From positions 124,001 through 188,000 of the forward strand of contig CANJRD010000003.1 in assembly GCA_947476695.1 (NCBI GenBank): a DNA stretch of 64,000 nt, read 5' to 3'. The notes below the pieces were generated by a model that was not told where the DNA came from, did not search any database, and saw only the letters and a program-made list of their open reading frames with translations. Positions 34,900 to 47,668 of the stretch are shown piece by piece. Each line of letters starts with the position of its first letter. Positions within the stretch are counted from its first letter, which is position 1. The stretch is from Rhodospirillaceae bacterium (GTDB lineage Bacteria > Pseudomonadota > Alphaproteobacteria > Rhodospirillales > Rhodospirillaceae). The position numbers and the translations under genes were made by a program.

Positions 34900-36339
34900 C
34901 TAACCCGGGAACAGGCTCTTGGCGGCGACGGCGGCGCTATCGACCAGCGGCGACGGCACGATGAAGAAGGCCAGCATCGCGACGCTGCAGACGGCGATCA
35001 ACGTACCGGTGACGGCGTTGGGACGTTCGATCACCGGGCCGACTTCGTCGAAGTACATGATCTTGACGACGCGCAGGTAGTAGAACGCGCCGATCGCGGA
35101 CGCGAGCACACCAAGCACGGCAAGCACGATCAGTCCCGCGTTCACCGCCGCCATGAAGATGTAGAACTTGCCCCAGATGCCCGCGAGAGGCGGAATCCCG
35201 GCCATAGAGAACATCAGCGCCGCGAGGCCGGCGGCCATCATCGGGCGGGTGCGCGCAAGGCCAGACAGCGCCGAGATATCCTCGACGGCCTTACCGTTCA
35301 CGCGCATCGCCATGATGCAGGCAAAGGTGCCGACGTTCATCACGATGTAGATCAGCATGTAGAACAACATGCCGCGCGCGCCTTCGAGCGTACCAGTCGC
35401 AAGTCCGATCAGCGCGTAGCCGACGTGGCCGATCGAACTGTAGGCCATCAGGCGCTTGATATTGCGTTGGGCGATGGCGGCGATCGCGCCCCAGGCCATC
35501 GAGAGCACGGAGATCGCGACGATCACCTGCTGCCACTGATGCAGCATCGGGCCGAAGGGCCCGTAGAGCACGCGCAGGAACAGCGCGAGCCCCGCGATCT
35601 TCGGCGCCACCGAGAAGAAGGCCGTGATCGGCGTCGGCGCGCCTTCGTAGACGTCCGGCGTCCACATATGGAACGGCACGGCCGAGACCTTGAACGACAG
35701 GCCGGCGATGATGAACACGATGCCGATGAGCACGCCGATATTGCCGCCGCTCGCGGTGGCCGTCGCAAGTCCGGCGAAGGTGGTCGTGCCGGCGAAGCCG
35801 TACACGAGCGACATACCGTACAGCAGCAGGCCCGAGGCCAGGGCGCCGAGCACGAAGTACTTTACGCCGGCTTCCGTCGCACGCAGGTCAGAGCGATGAA
35901 CCGCCGCCAGCACATAAAGCGAGAGGCTTTGCAGCTCGAGGCCGACATAGAGCGCGATGAGATCGTTGGCCGAGATCATCAGCAGCATGCCGACGGTCGC
36001 AAACAACACCAGGATCGGGATCTCGAACCGCGCCGTGCCGGCCGTCTGCGCCCAGTTGTTGATGAGAACGAGCGTCAGCATCGCGCCGCCGAGGGTTAGC
36101 AGCTTGGCGAAGCCGGTAAAGCCGTTGATCAGGAACAGGCCGCCGAAGGTGACCGCGCCGGTATCGGGCTGACGCAGGATCAGCACGCCCGCGATCAGCA
36201 TCGCGGCAATGACCGCGCCGGTTAGGAGTTGCATGCTGTCACGTTCGCGCAGAACGCCGAACAGCAGGAACACCATGCCGGCCAAAACCAGCATGATCTC
36301 CGGGAAAGCCGGCGCGAAGTCGGGAACTGCGTTCATCAT
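34900..36339 (-). CDS. nuoN: NADH-quinone oxidoreductase subunit N
   Basis: Antiporter-like membrane subunit of respiratory complex I, 479 residues and about 14 helices. Diagnostic segments: VGLELQSLSLYVLAA, the KYFVLGALASGLLLYG stretch, FHMWTPDVYEGAPTPITAFF, and KRLMAYSSIGHVGYALIG carrying the conserved Lys of the proton channel. It is the last nuo gene, 12 bases after nuoM. Confidence 0.97.
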   Translation of the reverse strand: MMNAVPDFAPAFPEIMLVLAGMVFLLFGVLRERDSMQLLTGAVIAAMLIAGVLILRQPDTGAVTFGGLFLINGFTGFAKLLTLGGAMLTLVLINNWAQTAGTARFEIPILVLFATVGMLLMISANDLIALYVGLELQSLSLYVLAAVHRSDLRATEAGVKYFVLGALASGLLLYGMSLVYGFAGTTTFAGLATATASGGNIGVLIGIVFIIAGLSFKVSAVPFHMWTPDVYEGAPTPITAFFSVAPKIAGLALFLRVLYGPFGPMLHQWQQVIVAISVLSMAWGAIAAIAQRNIKRLMAYSSIGHVGYALIGLATGTLEGARGMLFYMLIYIVMNVGTFACIMAMRVNGKAVEDISALSGLARTRPMMAAGLAALMFSMAGIPPLAGIWGKFYIFMAAVNAGLIVLAVLGVLASAIGAFYYLRVVKIMYFDEVGPVIERPNAVTGTLIAVCSVAMLAFFIVPSPLVDSAAVAAKSLFPG

Positions 36340-36351
36340 CGATCCCTACCC

Positions 36352-37914
36352 CTACCGCAGCCAAGCAAACAGCGACTTGGTCGCCGCCGGGCCTGCGTCT
36401 GCCGCGGTCGCCCCGACCACGGCTTGGTATTTGTTCAGCATGTCGCTGACCGAGACGCTCATGACGTCGAGGAACGGCAGCGGATAGATACCCATCCACA
36501 GCACAATCGCGACAACCGGGATCAGGATCGCCATTTCGCGGCGGTCGAGATCCAGCATCTCTTTCACATCAGCTTTGGTGAGTTCGCCGAACACGACGCG
36601 GCGATACAGGTACAGCATGTAAGCCGCCCCCAGGATCACGCCGGTCGCCGCGAATAGCGCGACCCAGGAATTGGCCTGGAACGTGCCGGTCAGCACCAGG
36701 AATTCACCAACGAAGCCCGCCGTGCCGGGCAGACCGACGGAGGCCATCGTGAACACCATGAACAGCAGTGCATAGCGCGGCATATTGTTCACCAGACCGC
36801 CGTACCGGTCGATCTCACGCGTGTGCAGACGGTCGTAGACAACGCCCACGCAGAGGAACAGCGCGCCGGAGACGACGCCGTGGCTGAGCATTTGGAAGAT
36901 CGCGCCCTGCACCGCCTGTTGGGTGCCGGCGAACACGCCGATGGTCACAAAACCCATGTGCGCGACGGATGAGTAAGCGATCAGCTTCTTCATGTCGCTC
37001 TGCACAAGCGCGACCAGGGACGTGTAGATCACCGCGATGACCGACAGCGTGTAGACCAGCGGCGTGAAATATACGCTCGCCTCAGGCAGCATCGGCAGCG
37101 AGAAGCGCAGGAAGCCGTAACCACCCATCTTCAGCAGGACGCCGGCGAGGATGACCGAGCCCGCCGTCGGCGCATCCACGTGCGCATCGGGCAACCAGGT
37201 GTGCACCGGCCACATCGGCACTTTCACCGCGAAGGAGGCGAACAAGCCAAGCCATAACCAGTACTGCATCTGCAGCGGGAACTTGGTGTTCATCAGTGTC
37301 GGAATGTCGGTCGTGCCGGCGACGTAATACATCGCGAGCATCGCGAGCAGCAGCAGCACCGAGCCGGTGAGCGTGTAGAGGAAGAACTTGAACGCCGAGT
37401 AGACGCGGCGCCCCCCGCCCCATACGCCGATGATGATGAACATCGGGATCAGCACGCCTTCGAAGAAGACGTAGAACAGCACCATGTCCATGGCGCAGAA
37501 CATGCCGATCATCATGGTCTCGAGGATCAGGAACGCGATCATGTACTCGCGCACCATCTTGTCGATCGCATGCCAGCTGGCGAGCACGCAGAGCGGCATC
37601 AGGAACGTCGACAGGATGACGAACAGCATCGAGATGCCGTCAACACCCATGCGATAGGCGATCTTGTACTGCGGCAGCCACGCGGCCTTTTCCTCGAACT
37701 GGAAGGCCGAGGTCGCCGAGTTGAAGCCCGCCCAGATAAACAGCGACAGGACGAACGTGATCAGCGTCGTCCACAGGGCGATGTAGCGCGCCTGATTGGC
37801 GACGGTCTCGGCCTCGCCGCGCACAACCATGATGAGCAGCGCGCCCAGCAGCGGCAGGAACGTGACCAGCGAGAGGATCGGCAGGCCGTCGACGAAATTG
37901 GACAGCGCGGTCAT
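36352..37914 (-). CDS. nuoM: NADH-quinone oxidoreductase subunit M
   Basis: Second antiporter-like subunit of complex I, 520 residues. Seen: [18 protein letters not shown] with the conserved Glu of the fifth helix, [20 protein letters not shown], and [17 protein letters not shown] with the channel Lys. It overlaps nuoL by 4 bases and precedes nuoN. Confidence 0.97.
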   Translation of the reverse strand: MTALSNFVDGLPILSLVTFLPLLGALLIMVVRGEAETVANQARYIALWTTLITFVLSLFIWAGFNSATSAFQFEEKAAWLPQYKIAYRMGVDGISMLFVILSTFLMPLCVLASWHAIDKMVREYMIAFLILETMMIGMFCAMDMVLFYVFFEGVLIPMFIIIGVWGGGRRVYSAFKFFLYTLTGSVLLLLAMLAMYYVAGTTDIPTLMNTKFPLQMQYWLWLGLFASFAVKVPMWPVHTWLPDAHVDAPTAGSVILAGVLLKMGGYGFLRFSLPMLPEASVYFTPLVYTLSVIAVIYTSLVALVQSDMKKLIAYSSVAHMGFVTIGVFAGTQQAVQGAIFQMLSHGVVSGALFLCVGVVYDRLHTREIDRYGGLVNNMPRYALLFMVFTMASVGLPGTAGFVGEFLVLTGTFQANSWVALFAATGVILGAAYMLYLYRRVVFGELTKADVKEMLDLDRREMAILIPVVAIVLWMGIYPLPFLDVMSVSVSDMLNKYQAVVGATAADAGPAATKSLFAWLR

Positions 37915-39860
37915 GGCGCGACTCCCGGCTGACCGGCAACGATCCAGGTGACCACCAATGCGATGCCGATGATCATCGCGAAGGCGTAGTGGTACAGGTA
38001 ACCGGACTGGACGACGCCCAGGCGACGCGCGGTGCGTCCGACCAGGTTCGAGATGCCATCGGGGCCGAGGCCATCGATGATGGCGCCGTCGCCGACCTTC
38101 CAGAACACGCGGCCGAGCCAGAAGGCCGGACGCACGAAGATGAAGTTATAGAGCTCGTCGAAGTACCACTTGTTGAGCAGGAAGCGGTACAGGCCCGGCA
38201 CGGCGTTGGCGATCCGCGTGGCGGTGCCCGGACGCACGATGTACATCCAGTACGCGATAGCCAAGCCCGTCAGGCTGACGATCAGCGGCAGGTGATGGAT
38301 CAGGAACGGCGCGTGTTCCTGATGCGCGCGTTCGATGCTGTCGTGCGGCGCCAGAACCTTGATCGCTTCGTGCCAGAAGGCTTCACGGCCCTCGCCCACG
38401 AACAGGTGGTTGAAGCCACCGCCCATGAACATCGCACCCAGCGCGAGCGCGCCAAGCGGGATCAGCATGACCAGCGGGCTTTCGTGGATGTGCTCCATCG
38501 TATGGTGATCGGCGCGCGGCGCGCCGAAGAAGGTGATGAACACCAGGCGCCACGAGTAGAACGCGGTCAGCAGCGCCACCAGGATGGTCATGAAGTAGGC
38601 GTACTTGCCGATGCCGGTGCCCGAGTTGTAGGCCGCCTCGATGATCATATCCTTCGAGAAGTAGCCCGACAGCGGCGGGATGCCGGTGATGGCGATGGTG
38701 CCGATGGTCATCACCGCGAAGGTGAATGGGATCAGCTTCCAGATGCCGCCCATCTTGCGGATGTCCTGTTCCTCCGACATCGCGTGGATCACGGAACCGG
38801 CGGACAGGAACAACAGCGCCTTGAACCAGGCGTGGGTCATCAGGTGGAAGATGCCCGCCTGATAGGCCGACACGCCGCACGCCACGAACATGTAGCCGAG
38901 CTGCGAGCAGGTCGAATAGGCGATGATACGCTTGATGTCGTTCTGCACACAGCCGACGGTGGCGGCGAAGAACGCGGTCGTCGCGCCGACGAACGTCACG
39001 AAGGCCAGCGCGCTCGGGGCGTATTCGAACACCGGCGACATGCGGGCGACCAGGAACACGCCCGCGGTCACCATGGTCGCGGCATGGATGAGCGCGGAGA
39101 CCGGGGTCGGGCCTTCCATCGCGTCCGGCAGCCAGGTGTGCAGGAACAGCTGGGCGGACTTACCCATCGCGCCGACGAACAGCAGCAGGCAGGTGATGGT
39201 CAGCGCATGCCACTGGTGGGAGAAGAACGTAACTGTGGACTCAGCCTTGCCCGGGGCAGCTTCGAAGATGGTGTCGAAATTCACCGTATCAAAGAGGTAG
39301 TAGATCGCGAAGATGCCGAGCAGGAAGCCGAAGTCGCCGACGCGGTTGACGACGAAGGCCTTGATGGCGGCGGCGCAAGCGGAAGGTTTCTTGAACCAGA
39401 AGCCGATGAGCAGATAGCTCATCACGCCCACGCCTTCCCAGCCGAAGAACATCTGGACCAGGTTGTCCGACGTCACCAGCATCAGCATCGCGAAGCTGAA
39501 AGCTGACAGATAGGCCATGAAGCGCGGCTGGCTGTCGTCATGCGACATGTAGCCGCAGGAATAGATGTGGATCAGCGTCGAGACGCAGGTGACGGTCATC
39601 ACCATGGTGGCCGACAGCGTGTCGAACCGCAGCGACCACGCCGCCTCGAAGGTGCCCGAGCTGAGGAACGTCATCACATGTACGAGGTGATGATTGCCGT
39701 GCAGCGCCACGTCGGCGAAGGTCGGGATCGAGCAGATCGCGGCCAGACCGATGCAGGTGCAGGTGACGATTTGCGCGCCACGGTCGCCGATCAAGCGGCC
39801 GAAGAAGCCGGCGATGATCGCGCCCAGGAGCGGCAAAAATACGGAAGCGGCCATCAACAT
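37911..39860 (-). CDS. nuoL: NADH-quinone oxidoreductase subunit L
   Basis: Largest membrane subunit of complex I, 649 residues. Seen: [18 protein letters not shown] (conserved Glu), [20 protein letters not shown], and [18 protein letters not shown] (conserved Lys). The C-terminal region contains the long lateral helix segment and the final membrane anchor. It starts 7 bases after nuoK and ends overlapping nuoM. Confidence 0.97.
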   Translation of the reverse strand: MLMAASVFLPLLGAIIAGFFGRLIGDRGAQIVTCTCIGLAAICSIPTFADVALHGNHHLVHVMTFLSSGTFEAAWSLRFDTLSATMVMTVTCVSTLIHIYSCGYMSHDDSQPRFMAYLSAFSFAMLMLVTSDNLVQMFFGWEGVGVMSYLLIGFWFKKPSACAAAIKAFVVNRVGDFGFLLGIFAIYYLFDTVNFDTIFEAAPGKAESTVTFFSHQWHALTITCLLLFVGAMGKSAQLFLHTWLPDAMEGPTPVSALIHAATMVTAGVFLVARMSPVFEYAPSALAFVTFVGATTAFFAATVGCVQNDIKRIIAYSTCSQLGYMFVACGVSAYQAGIFHLMTHAWFKALLFLSAGSVIHAMSEEQDIRKMGGIWKLIPFTFAVMTIGTIAITGIPPLSGYFSKDMIIEAAYNSGTGIGKYAYFMTILVALLTAFYSWRLVFITFFGAPRADHHTMEHIHESPLVMLIPLGALALGAMFMGGGFNHLFVGEGREAFWHEAIKVLAPHDSIERAHQEHAPFLIHHLPLIVSLTGLAIAYWMYIVRPGTATRIANAVPGLYRFLLNKWYFDELYNFIFVRPAFWLGRVFWKVGDGAIIDGLGPDGISNLVGRTARRLGVVQSGYLYHYAFAMIIGIALVVTWIVAGQPGVAP

Positions 39861-39867
39861 GGGGCGC

Positions 39868-40191
39868 TCACCCTTTCAGCTTGTTGATGTCTTCCACCTC
39901 GATCGAGCGACGGTTGCGGTAAAACACCACAACGATGGCAAGACCGATGGCGGCTTCGGCGGCGGCGACGGTCAACACCAGCATGGTGAAGACCTGACCG
40001 ACGAGATCGCCCAGGAAGGCCGAGAACGCGACAAGGTTCAGATTGACGGCGAGTAGCATCAACTCGATCGACATCATGATGACGATCAGGTTCTTCCGGT
40101 TCAGGAAGATGCCGAAGATGCCCAGCGTGAACAGGATGGCCGCCACCGTCAGATAGTGCGCGAGCCCAATGGCGAGCGTGCCGGTAATCAT
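39868..40191 (-). CDS. nuoK: NADH-quinone oxidoreductase subunit K
   Basis: Small three-helix subunit of complex I, 107 residues. The conserved membrane Glu residues appear in [17 protein letters not shown] and in [16 protein letters not shown]. The start overlaps the nuoJ stop by 4 bases. Confidence 0.97.
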   Translation of the reverse strand: MITGTLAIGLAHYLTVAAILFTLGIFGIFLNRKNLIVIMMSIELMLLAVNLNLVAFSAFLGDLVGQVFTMLVLTVAAAEAAIGLAIVVVFYRNRRSIEVEDINKLKG

Positions 40192-40808
40192 AGCGAGACC
40201 CCCCGGCCCGTCTGCACTTTGACGACCTCAAGCGTATCGCTCGGACGGCGCGCAACCTGGGTTTCGATGCTCTGCTTACGAGAGCTGACGCGGCGGCGGT
40301 GCGTCAGCACGATGGCGCCGATCATGGCGACCAGCAGGATGATGCCCGAGACCTCGAACAGATAGGCGTACTTCGTATAGAGAATTTGGCCGAGCGCCTG
40401 GGTATTCGGGATGTCGGCCATGTTCGGCGTGGGCGCCGCGCGTAGCGCATCGGCCGCGGGCGCGACCGCCCACCCGCCGAACACCAGCGCGAGTTCCGCC
40501 AGCAGCACAAGACCGATGAGGGCTCCAACCGGCAGGTACGTCAGGAAGCCGCGGCGCATTGTGGTGATGTTGATGTCGAGCATCATCACCACGAACAGGA
40601 ACAGCACAGCCACCGCGCCGACGTAGACGACGACCAGGATCATCGCCACGAACTCGGCGCCGAGCAGCACGAACAGGCCGGCGGCGTTGAAGAACGTGAA
40701 GATCAGCCACAGGACCGAATGGACCGGGTTGCGCTGAAAGATAACGTTTAGCGCGCCGACCATGGCCATCAGCGAGAATAGATAGAACGCGAGCGAGGCG
40801 ATAATCAT
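40188..40808 (-). CDS. nuoJ: NADH-quinone oxidoreductase subunit J
   Basis: Five-helix membrane subunit of complex I. I choose ATG 40808 ([11 protein letters not shown]) because GGGAG lies eight bases upstream; an ATG five codons earlier lacks a site. The conserved pi-bulge helix [17 protein letters not shown] is present at about residues 60-76. 206 residues with a hydrophilic C-terminal tail of ~35. An 80-base gap separates it from nuoI. Confidence 0.94.
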   Translation of the reverse strand: MIIASLAFYLFSLMAMVGALNVIFQRNPVHSVLWLIFTFFNAAGLFVLLGAEFVAMILVVVYVGAVAVLFLFVVMMLDINITTMRRGFLTYLPVGALIGLVLLAELALVFGGWAVAPAADALRAAPTPNMADIPNTQALGQILYTKYAYLFEVSGIILLVAMIGAIVLTHRRRVSSRKQSIETQVARRPSDTLEVVKVQTGRGVSL

Positions 40809-40903
40809 GCCGTTCTCCCGCATGTCGTGGTGCTTGGCGTCTTCATCTGGTCTTCCCTGCCCACCCCGTTGCCGGAGCCGGCCACCCCCGGGGTGAAATC
40901 CAA

Positions 40904-41392
40904 CTAGCGATACGGCGCGTTCAGTTCGAGGCGCTTAGCAAGTTCCGGCTCCCAACGGTCGCCGTTCGCGAGCAGCTTCGACTTGTTGTAGAGTAATTCT
41001 TCGCGCGTCTCGGTCGCGAACTCGAAATTCGGTCCTTCGACGATGGCGTCCACCGGGCAGGCTTCCTCGCAGAAGCCGCAGTAGATGCACTTCGTCATAT
41101 CGATGTCGTAACGCGTGGTGCGACGGCTGCCGTCGCCGCGCGGTTCGGCTTCGATGGTGATGGCCTGCGCCGGGCAGATCGCCTCGCAGAGCTTGCAGGC
41201 GATGCAGCGCTCTTCACCGTTCGGATAACGGCGCAGCGCGTGCTCGCCACGGAAGCGCGGCGAGAGCGGGCCCTTCTCGAAGGGGTAGTTAATCGTCACC
41301 TTCGGGCCGAACATGTACTTCAGCGTCAGCCACATGCCGGAAGCAAGCTCCAGCAGGAGGAACGAACGCGCAGTGCGGTCGAGGAATGCCAT
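40904..41392 (-). CDS. nuoI: NADH-quinone oxidoreductase subunit I
   Basis: Peripheral-arm subunit carrying clusters N6a and N6b. Two 4Fe-4S motifs are intact: [12 protein letters not shown] near residue 63 and [12 protein letters not shown] near 102. 162 residues, typical of the alphaproteobacterial/mitochondrial TYKY type, including [17 protein letters not shown] just before the first cluster. Confidence 0.98.
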   Translation of the reverse strand: MAFLDRTARSFLLLELASGMWLTLKYMFGPKVTINYPFEKGPLSPRFRGEHALRRYPNGEERCIACKLCEAICPAQAITIEAEPRGDGSRRTTRYDIDMTKCIYCGFCEEACPVDAIVEGPNFEFATETREELLYNKSKLLANGDRWEPELAKRLELNAPYR

Positions 41393-41411
41393 GGTTATCC
41401 TTCCTTCCGCA

Positions 41412-42419
41412 TCAATGGACGCGGCCGGTGTAGACGAGGAATCCCGCGGTCAGCACCAGCCAGACGAGCGAGAACGGCAGGAACACTTTCCAGCCCAGAC
41501 GCATCAGCTGGTCGTAGCGATAGCGCGGGAACGTCGCGCGCACCCAGATGAACACAAATAGGCAGAAGCAGACCTTCAGCGCGAACCACAGCAGGCCCGA
41601 TTCGTGGCCGAAGATGTGGATGCCGAACGGCGGCAGCCAGCCGCCGAGGAACAGGATCGAGATCATGCCCGACATCATGATCATGTTCGCGTATTCGCCG
41701 AGGAAGAACAGGGCGAACGACATGGACGAGTATTCGGTCATGAAGCCGGCGACGAGTTCGGATTCCGCTTCCGGCAAGTCGAACGGGTGACGGTTCGTCT
41801 CGGCCAGGACCGAGATGAAGAAGATGATGAACATCGGGAAGTGCGGGAGAACGAACCACATGCCCCGCTGCGCTTCGACGATTTGCGTCAGGTTCAGCGT
41901 CCCGGCGGTCATCAGCACGCAGATCATCACGAAGCCCATCGAGACTTCGTAAGAGACCATCTGCGAGGCCGAACGCATCGCGCCCAGGAACGCATAGCGG
42001 CTGTTCGACGCCCAACCGGCCATGACGATGCCGTAGACGCCCATCGAGGAGACGGCGAACAGGTAGAGCACGCCGACATTGAGGTCGGAGATCACCCAGC
42101 CGCTGGCGACCGGGATCACCGCCCAGGCGATCATGGCGAGCGAGAACGTGATCATCGGCGCGAGGAAGAACACAATCGTGCTAGCGCCGGTGGGGACCAC
42201 GGTTTCCTTGGTCATCAGCTTCACAGCATCCGCGAAGGGCTGAAGCAGACCGAAGGGACCGACAACGTTCGGGCCGATACGCATCTGCATGGCGCTGATG
42301 ATCTTGCGCTCGGCATAGGTCAGGTACGCCATGCCGACGAGCACGACGACAACGAAGACCAGGATCTTCGCGAGGATCCAGGCGAACGGGATCAGATATC
42401 CGTCAACAAGCTCAGCCAT
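41412..42419 (-). CDS. nuoH: NADH-quinone oxidoreductase subunit H
   Basis: Membrane subunit at the quinone-binding junction, 335 residues. The start at 42419 gives [12 protein letters not shown]. The signature [20 protein letters not shown] near residue 45 and the acidic loop [19 protein letters not shown] near 210 are present. It overlaps the end of nuoG by 8 bases. Confidence 0.97.
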   Translation of the reverse strand: MAELVDGYLIPFAWILAKILVFVVVVLVGMAYLTYAERKIISAMQMRIGPNVVGPFGLLQPFADAVKLMTKETVVPTGASTIVFFLAPMITFSLAMIAWAVIPVASGWVISDLNVGVLYLFAVSSMGVYGIVMAGWASNSRYAFLGAMRSASQMVSYEVSMGFVMICVLMTAGTLNLTQIVEAQRGMWFVLPHFPMFIIFFISVLAETNRHPFDLPEAESELVAGFMTEYSSMSFALFFLGEYANMIMMSGMISILFLGGWLPPFGIHIFGHESGLLWFALKVCFCLFVFIWVRATFPRYRYDQLMRLGWKVFLPFSLVWLVLTAGFLVYTGRVH

Positions 42420-44466
42420 GGGTGCCGGTCTTCTGCACAGAGGGTGAGGACGGACGGCCGTGCACAAACTCTTCCGTGCACTGCGCCATCGTGCGCGAGT
42501 TCCGACTGATCGGATCGGTCATGTAATAATTCGCGATCGGCGACTTCAGCGGCGTCGCGGAGATCGAGCCTTCCTTGCCGAACGGCTTCCACTCTGCCTT
42601 CTGGATCGCGTCCAGCGTCGTGAACACCGGATGCTCGCCCATCAGTGCGGCGCGCAGCTGAGACAGGCTGTCATACGGCAGAGTCTTGCCCAGCACCGCG
42701 GAGAGCGCGCGGATGATGGTCCAATCCTCGCGGGCCTCGCCAGGCGGGAACACGGCGCGATTGGCGCGCTGCACCCGGCCCTCGGTGTTGACGTAAGTCG
42801 CGTCTTTCTCCGTGTAGGCCGCACCCGGCAGGATGACGTCGGCGCGATGGGCGCCGCGGTCGCCGTGGTGGCCCTGATAGATCACGAAGGCCTTGCCAAG
42901 CTTAGCGGTGTCGATCTCGTCGGCGCCGAGCAGGTAGACCACTTCGATCTCGCCCTTGGTCGCGCTGTCGAGGATCGCGTTCACATCGCGCGCGCCCGGA
43001 CCCGGAACGAAGCCGACATCCAGACCGCCGACGCGCCCGGCCGCCGTGTGCAGCACGTTGAAGCCATTCCAATCGTCGCGAATGAGGCCGTTCTCTTCGG
43101 CGGTCTTGCGCGCCGCCGCGAGGATGGCCGCACCGTCGGGACGCGCAAGCGCGCCCATGCCGACGATGATCATGCCGTTCTTGGAGCCTTCCGGCGACTT
43201 GCGGCCCGCGATCAAGTCAGCGGTCGTGCCGATTTGCATGGTCGGATAGCTGAGATCGCCGACTTCGCCGATCACGCCGACCTTGAAGCCGCCCTTCAGG
43301 AAGCGCTTGCGGATGCGCGCATTCAGGATCGGAGCTTCCGTACGCGGGTTGGCGCCAATGATGAGCAGCGAGTCCGCCTGTTCGATACCGGCGATGGTCG
43401 AGTTGAAGATGTAAGACGCACGCACGCTCGCATCGAGCGCCGCGCCGTCCTGACGGCAATCGATGTTGCGCGAGCCGAGCGAGGCCATCAGGCCCTTCAG
43501 CGCGTACATCGCCTCGACGTCAACCAGATCGCCGGCGATCGCCGCGATCTTGTCGCCCGAGACGCCGCCGATACGGCCGGCGATGGCGTCGAAAGCTTCC
43601 TGCCACGTCGCGGGCTGCAGCTTGCCGGCGATGCGCACATACGGACGGTCGACACGCTGATAGCGCAGACCGTCGCAGGCATGGCGGCTCTTATCGGCCA
43701 GCCACTCTTCGTTGATGTCTTCGTTGATGCGCGGCAGCACGCGCATGACTTCGCGCCCGCGGCTGTCCACGCGCACGTTTGTGCCGACCGCATCGAGCAC
43801 GTCGATTGATTCCGTCTTGCGCAGTTCCCAGGGACGGGCGTTGAACGCGTAAGGCTTGCTGGTCAGCGCACCGACCGGGCAGAGGTCGACCACGTTGCCG
43901 GACAGTTCCGAGGCCACCGACTTCTCCAGATACGTCGTGATCTCCATGTCCTCGCCGCGACCCGTCGCGCCCAGTTCCGGCACGCCCGCGATCTCCGTCG
44001 CGAAACGCACGCAGCGGGTGCAGTGGATGCAGCGGTTCATCGAAGTCTCGATGAGCGGGCCCATGTTCTTATCGGGCACCGAGCGCTTGTTCTCGTCGAA
44101 GCGGCCACGGTCGAAGCCGTAAGCCATCGCCTGATCTTGCAGGTCGCACTCGCCGCCCTGGTCGCAGATCGGGCAATCGAGCGGATGGTTGATCAGCAGG
44201 AATTCCATGACGCCGGCACGCGCCTTGTTCGCACGCGGGGATTTGGTGTGAACCACCATGCCCTCGGCAACCGGCATCGCGCACGAAGCGACGGGCTTCG
44301 GCGACTTCTCGACTTCCACCAGGCACATGCGGCAGTTGCCGGCGATGGAGAGGCGGTCGTGATAACAGAAGCGCGGAATTTCCGAACCGGCGACTTCAGC
44401 AGCCTGAAGGATCGTCGTGTTCGGCGCGACTTCGACTTGGACGCCATCGATGGTGAGTTTCGGCAT
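42412..44466 (-). CDS. nuoG: NADH-quinone oxidoreductase subunit G
   Basis: Iron-sulfur subunit of the NADH module, 684 residues. N-terminal 2Fe-2S ligands lie in [16 protein letters not shown] plus a later VASC. The His/Cys cluster is in [16 protein letters not shown] and a 4Fe-4S motif in [10 protein letters not shown]. The remainder is the degenerate molybdopterin-oxidoreductase-like domain ([14 protein letters not shown]-like [14 protein letters not shown]). It lacks the extra N7 motif Cys set as far as I can see. Confidence 0.97.
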   Translation of the reverse strand: MPKLTIDGVQVEVAPNTTILQAAEVAGSEIPRFCYHDRLSIAGNCRMCLVEVEKSPKPVASCAMPVAEGMVVHTKSPRANKARAGVMEFLLINHPLDCPICDQGGECDLQDQAMAYGFDRGRFDENKRSVPDKNMGPLIETSMNRCIHCTRCVRFATEIAGVPELGATGRGEDMEITTYLEKSVASELSGNVVDLCPVGALTSKPYAFNARPWELRKTESIDVLDAVGTNVRVDSRGREVMRVLPRINEDINEEWLADKSRHACDGLRYQRVDRPYVRIAGKLQPATWQEAFDAIAGRIGGVSGDKIAAIAGDLVDVEAMYALKGLMASLGSRNIDCRQDGAALDASVRASYIFNSTIAGIEQADSLLIIGANPRTEAPILNARIRKRFLKGGFKVGVIGEVGDLSYPTMQIGTTADLIAGRKSPEGSKNGMIIVGMGALARPDGAAILAAARKTAEENGLIRDDWNGFNVLHTAAGRVGGLDVGFVPGPGARDVNAILDSATKGEIEVVYLLGADEIDTAKLGKAFVIYQGHHGDRGAHRADVILPGAAYTEKDATYVNTEGRVQRANRAVFPPGEAREDWTIIRALSAVLGKTLPYDSLSQLRAALMGEHPVFTTLDAIQKAEWKPFGKEGSISATPLKSPIANYYMTDPISRNSRTMAQCTEEFVHGRPSSPSVQKTGTHG

Positions 44467-44475
44467 GGTGTCCTC

Positions 44476-45768
44476 TTACGCCGCTGCCGCGCGCACTTTG
44501 GCGTCGCGGTAGGCGCGGATGCGCCGTTCAAGTTCAGGCTTGAAGTGGCGGATAAGTCCCTGGATCGGCCAAGCCGCCGCATCGCCCAGCGCGCAGATGG
44601 TGTGACCTTCGACCTGGTACGTGACTTGCTCGAGCGTATCGATCTCTTCGAGCGTGGCCTCGCCTTTCATCATGCGGCGCATGACACGCGCCATCCAGCC
44701 GGTGCCTTCGCGGCACGGCGTGCACTGGCCGCAGCTCTCATGCTTATAGAAATCCGACAGGCGCGAGATGCACTGCACCACGTCGGCCGACTTATCCATG
44801 ACCATGACGGCCGCGGTGCCGAGGCCCGACTTCACGTCGCGCAGGGCGTCGAAATCCATCAGCACCGTATCGCAGATCGACTTGGGCAGCAGCGGCACCG
44901 AAGAGCCGCCCGGAATGATGGCCTGAAGATTGTCCCAACCGCCCTTCACGCCGCCGGCGTGCTTCTCGATGAGTTCCTTCAGCGGAATGCTCATCGCTTC
45001 TTCGACGTTGCAGGGCTTGTTCACGTGACCGGAAATGCAGAACACCTTCGTGCCGACGTTGTTCGGACGGCCGATGCCCGCGAACCACGACGCGCCACGA
45101 CGCAGGATGGTCGGCGCGACGGCGATGCTCTCGACGTTGTTCACGGTGGTCGGGCAGCCATAGAGGCCGACGCCGGCCGGGAACGGCGGCTTCAGGCGCG
45201 GCTGGCCCTTCTTGCCTTCGAGGCTTTCGATCAGCGCGGTTTCTTCGCCGCAGACGTAAGCCCCTGCTCCGCGATGCAGGTACAGGTCGAACTTCCAACC
45301 GGAACCGCAGGCGTTGTCGCCGATCAGACCGGCTTCATAAGCCTCGTCGATCGCGGCCTGCAGGTTGGAGGCTTCGTTGTAGAACTCGCCGCGGATGTAG
45401 ATGTAGCAAGCATGTGCCTTGATCGCGAAACTGGCGATCAGACAGCCTTCGACCAGCTTGTGCGGATCGAAGCGCAGCATGTCACGGTCTTTGCAGGTGC
45501 CCGGCTCGCCTTCGTCGGCGTTGACGACGAGATAGTGCGGACGGTCACTTTCCGTCTTCGGCATGAACGACCACTTGAGACCGGTCGGGAAGCCGGCGCC
45601 GCCGCGGCCGCGCAGCCCCGAACGCTTCATCTCGTCGATGATCCAATCCGGACCCATCGCGAGGATCTCTTTGGTGCCATCCCAATCGCCGCGCGCGCGC
45701 GCGCCCTTCAGTCGCCAGTCGTGGCGGCCGTAGAGATTGGTGAAGATGCGGTCCTTATCGGAAAGCAT
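44476..45768 (-). CDS. nuoF: NADH-quinone oxidoreductase subunit F
   Basis: NADH- and FMN-binding subunit, 430 residues. FMN/NADH motif [18 protein letters not shown] near residues 53-70, the acidic [13 protein letters not shown], and the N3 cluster ligands in [16 protein letters not shown] near 345-360. It starts 10 bases after nuoE. Confidence 0.98.
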   Translation of the reverse strand: MLSDKDRIFTNLYGRHDWRLKGARARGDWDGTKEILAMGPDWIIDEMKRSGLRGRGGAGFPTGLKWSFMPKTESDRPHYLVVNADEGEPGTCKDRDMLRFDPHKLVEGCLIASFAIKAHACYIYIRGEFYNEASNLQAAIDEAYEAGLIGDNACGSGWKFDLYLHRGAGAYVCGEETALIESLEGKKGQPRLKPPFPAGVGLYGCPTTVNNVESIAVAPTILRRGASWFAGIGRPNNVGTKVFCISGHVNKPCNVEEAMSIPLKELIEKHAGGVKGGWDNLQAIIPGGSSVPLLPKSICDTVLMDFDALRDVKSGLGTAAVMVMDKSADVVQCISRLSDFYKHESCGQCTPCREGTGWMARVMRRMMKGEATLEEIDTLEQVTYQVEGHTICALGDAAAWPIQGLIRHFKPELERRIRAYRDAKVRAAAA

Positions 45769-45778
45769 GCGTCAAACC

Positions 45779-46471
45779 CTAATTCTTCGGAGCCGCCGCC
45801 TTGGCGGCGGCTTCGGCTTTGGCTTTCTCGAACGCAGCCTTCGCCGCGGCGAAATCCTGCTTTGGGATCGGCTTGGTCGGATCTTCGGTCAACGTCAGGG
45901 CCGGACCAATCGGCGCGGAGGCGTCGCGGCCGTTGATCGGACCCGGCTTCGGCTTGTTACCGGTCTTGAAGCCTTCGATGATCTTCCAGATGCCGGCACC
46001 GTCGACGTCTTCGTAGTAGTCATCGTTCACGGCCACGACGGGCGCGTTCACGCAAGCCCCGGCGCATTCGACTTCGTGCAACGAGAACTGGCCGTCCGGC
46101 GTCGTGCCGCCCATGCCGATACCGAGGCGATCCTTGCACGCGCGCACGACATCGTCGGACCCACGCAGCATGCAGGACAGGCTCGTGCAGACCTGGATGT
46201 TGTGCTTCCCGAGCGGCGCCAGATTGAACATCGTGTAGAAGGTAGCGACCTCAAGCACGCGGATCGACGGCATGCTGAGCATCTGCGCGATGACTTCGAT
46301 CGCCGGCTTCGTCACCCAGCCTTCCTGGCGCTGCGCCAGATCGAGCAGCGGGATCACCGCGCTGCGCTGACGGCCCGCCGGATATTTCGCGATGATACGC
46401 TCGGCGCGCGCCTGCATGTCCGCATTGAAGGCGAAACTGGCCGGCTGGTGTTCGTGCAGTGCGCGCTTCAT
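45779..46471 (-). CDS. nuoE: NADH-quinone oxidoreductase subunit E
   Basis: 2Fe-2S subunit (N1a) of the NADH module, 230 residues. Cluster Cys residues lie in [13 protein letters not shown] and [13 protein letters not shown]. The first ~160 residues are the conserved thioredoxin-like core; the remaining ~65, ending in an Ala/Lys-rich run, form the C-terminal extension often present in alphaproteobacteria. Overlaps nuoD by 4 bases. Confidence 0.97.
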   Translation of the reverse strand: MKRALHEHQPASFAFNADMQARAERIIAKYPAGRQRSAVIPLLDLAQRQEGWVTKPAIEVIAQMLSMPSIRVLEVATFYTMFNLAPLGKHNIQVCTSLSCMLRGSDDVVRACKDRLGIGMGGTTPDGQFSLHEVECAGACVNAPVVAVNDDYYEDVDGAGIWKIIEGFKTGNKPKPGPINGRDASAPIGPALTLTEDPTKPIPKQDFAAAKAAFEKAKAEAAAKAAAPKN

Positions 46472-47664
46472 CGGTCGACCTCGCCAAACACGATGTCGAT
46501 CGAGCCCAGCACAGCGGGCACGTCGGCCAGCATGTGGCCGCGCAACATCGCGTCCATTCCTTCCAGATGCACGAACCCCGGCGCACGGATGCGGCAGCGG
46601 TACGGCTTGTTGGTGCCGTCAGACACGAGATAGACGCCGAACTCGCCCTTGGGCGTTTCGATCGGCGCGTAAATCTCGCCGGCAGGCACGTGATAGCCTT
46701 CGGTGAAAAGCTTGAAGTGATGGATCAGCGCTTCCATCGACTGCTTCATTTCGGCACGGGGCGGCGGCATGACCTTGCGGTCGTTCACGCGCACCGGGCC
46801 CGACGGCATCTTATCCAGGCACTGCAGGATGATCTTGACCGATTGGCGCATCTCTTCGACGCGCACGAGGTAACGGTCGTAGCAATCGCCATGCTTGCCG
46901 ATCGGAACGTCGAACTCGATCTCTTCGTAGCCATCGTAGGGCTGGGACTTGCGCAGATCCCACGGGATGCCCGACGCGCGGATGTTCGGACCCGTGAAGC
47001 CCCAGGCAATCGCCTGGTCTTTCGACACGATGCCGATATCGACCGTGCGCTGCTTGAAGATGCGGTTCTCGGTCAGGAGGCCTTCCATGTCGTCGATGAT
47101 CTTTGGGAAGCCCAAAGCCCATTCGCGGATGCGCTCAGCCAGACCGGCCGGCATGTCCTGCGCCACCCCGCCCGGACGGACGTAGTTCGCATGCATGCGG
47201 GCGCCCGAGACTTCGTCGTAGAAGGTCATCAGACGTTCGCGTTCCTCGAACGTCCAGAGGAACGGCGTCATCGCGCCCACGTCCATCGCGTAAGAAGCGA
47301 TGTTCATGATGTGGTTCAAAACACGTGTGATCTCCGCGAACAGCATGCGGATGTATTTCGCGCGCGGTGGCGGCTCGATGCCCAGCAAACGCTCAACCGC
47401 GATCGAATACGCCTGCTCCTGGCACATCGGCGACACGTAATCGAGGCGATCGAAATACGGCAGCGCCTGCAGGTAGGTCTTGTACTCGATCAGCTTTTCC
47501 GTGCCGCGATGCAGCAGGCCGATATGCGGATCGCAGCGATCAATGGTTTCGCCGTCCATTTCGAGGACCAAGCGCAACACGCCGTGCGCAGCCGGATGCT
47601 GCGGCCCGAAATTGACGGTGTAATTCTCGATCTCGTGGTCGGCGGTAACGATGTTCGTGCTCAT
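46468..47664 (-). CDS. nuoD: NADH-quinone oxidoreductase subunit D
   Basis: 49-kDa type subunit lining the quinone pocket, 398 residues. The N-terminal [15 protein letters not shown] carries the quinone-proximal His, and [12 protein letters not shown] follows. The C-terminus DIVFGEVDR is the family ending. Not fused to nuoC here, as in mitochondria-like complex I operons. 4-base gap to nuoC. Confidence 0.98.
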   Translation of the reverse strand: MSTNIVTADHEIENYTVNFGPQHPAAHGVLRLVLEMDGETIDRCDPHIGLLHRGTEKLIEYKTYLQALPYFDRLDYVSPMCQEQAYSIAVERLLGIEPPPRAKYIRMLFAEITRVLNHIMNIASYAMDVGAMTPFLWTFEERERLMTFYDEVSGARMHANYVRPGGVAQDMPAGLAERIREWALGFPKIIDDMEGLLTENRIFKQRTVDIGIVSKDQAIAWGFTGPNIRASGIPWDLRKSQPYDGYEEIEFDVPIGKHGDCYDRYLVRVEEMRQSVKIILQCLDKMPSGPVRVNDRKVMPPPRAEMKQSMEALIHHFKLFTEGYHVPAGEIYAPIETPKGEFGVYLVSDGTNKPYRCRIRAPGFVHLEGMDAMLRGHMLADVPAVLGSIDIVFGEVDR

Positions 47665-47668
47665 GACC

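Noticed and set aside
37989-39506. 505-codon open frame on the plus strand
   Set aside because: Antisense to nuoL, Glu/Arg/His-rich without family features.
44023-45936. 637-codon open frame on the plus strand
   Set aside because: Antisense to nuoG and nuoF, which carry complete catalytic motifs on the other strand; composition is typical of shadow frames.
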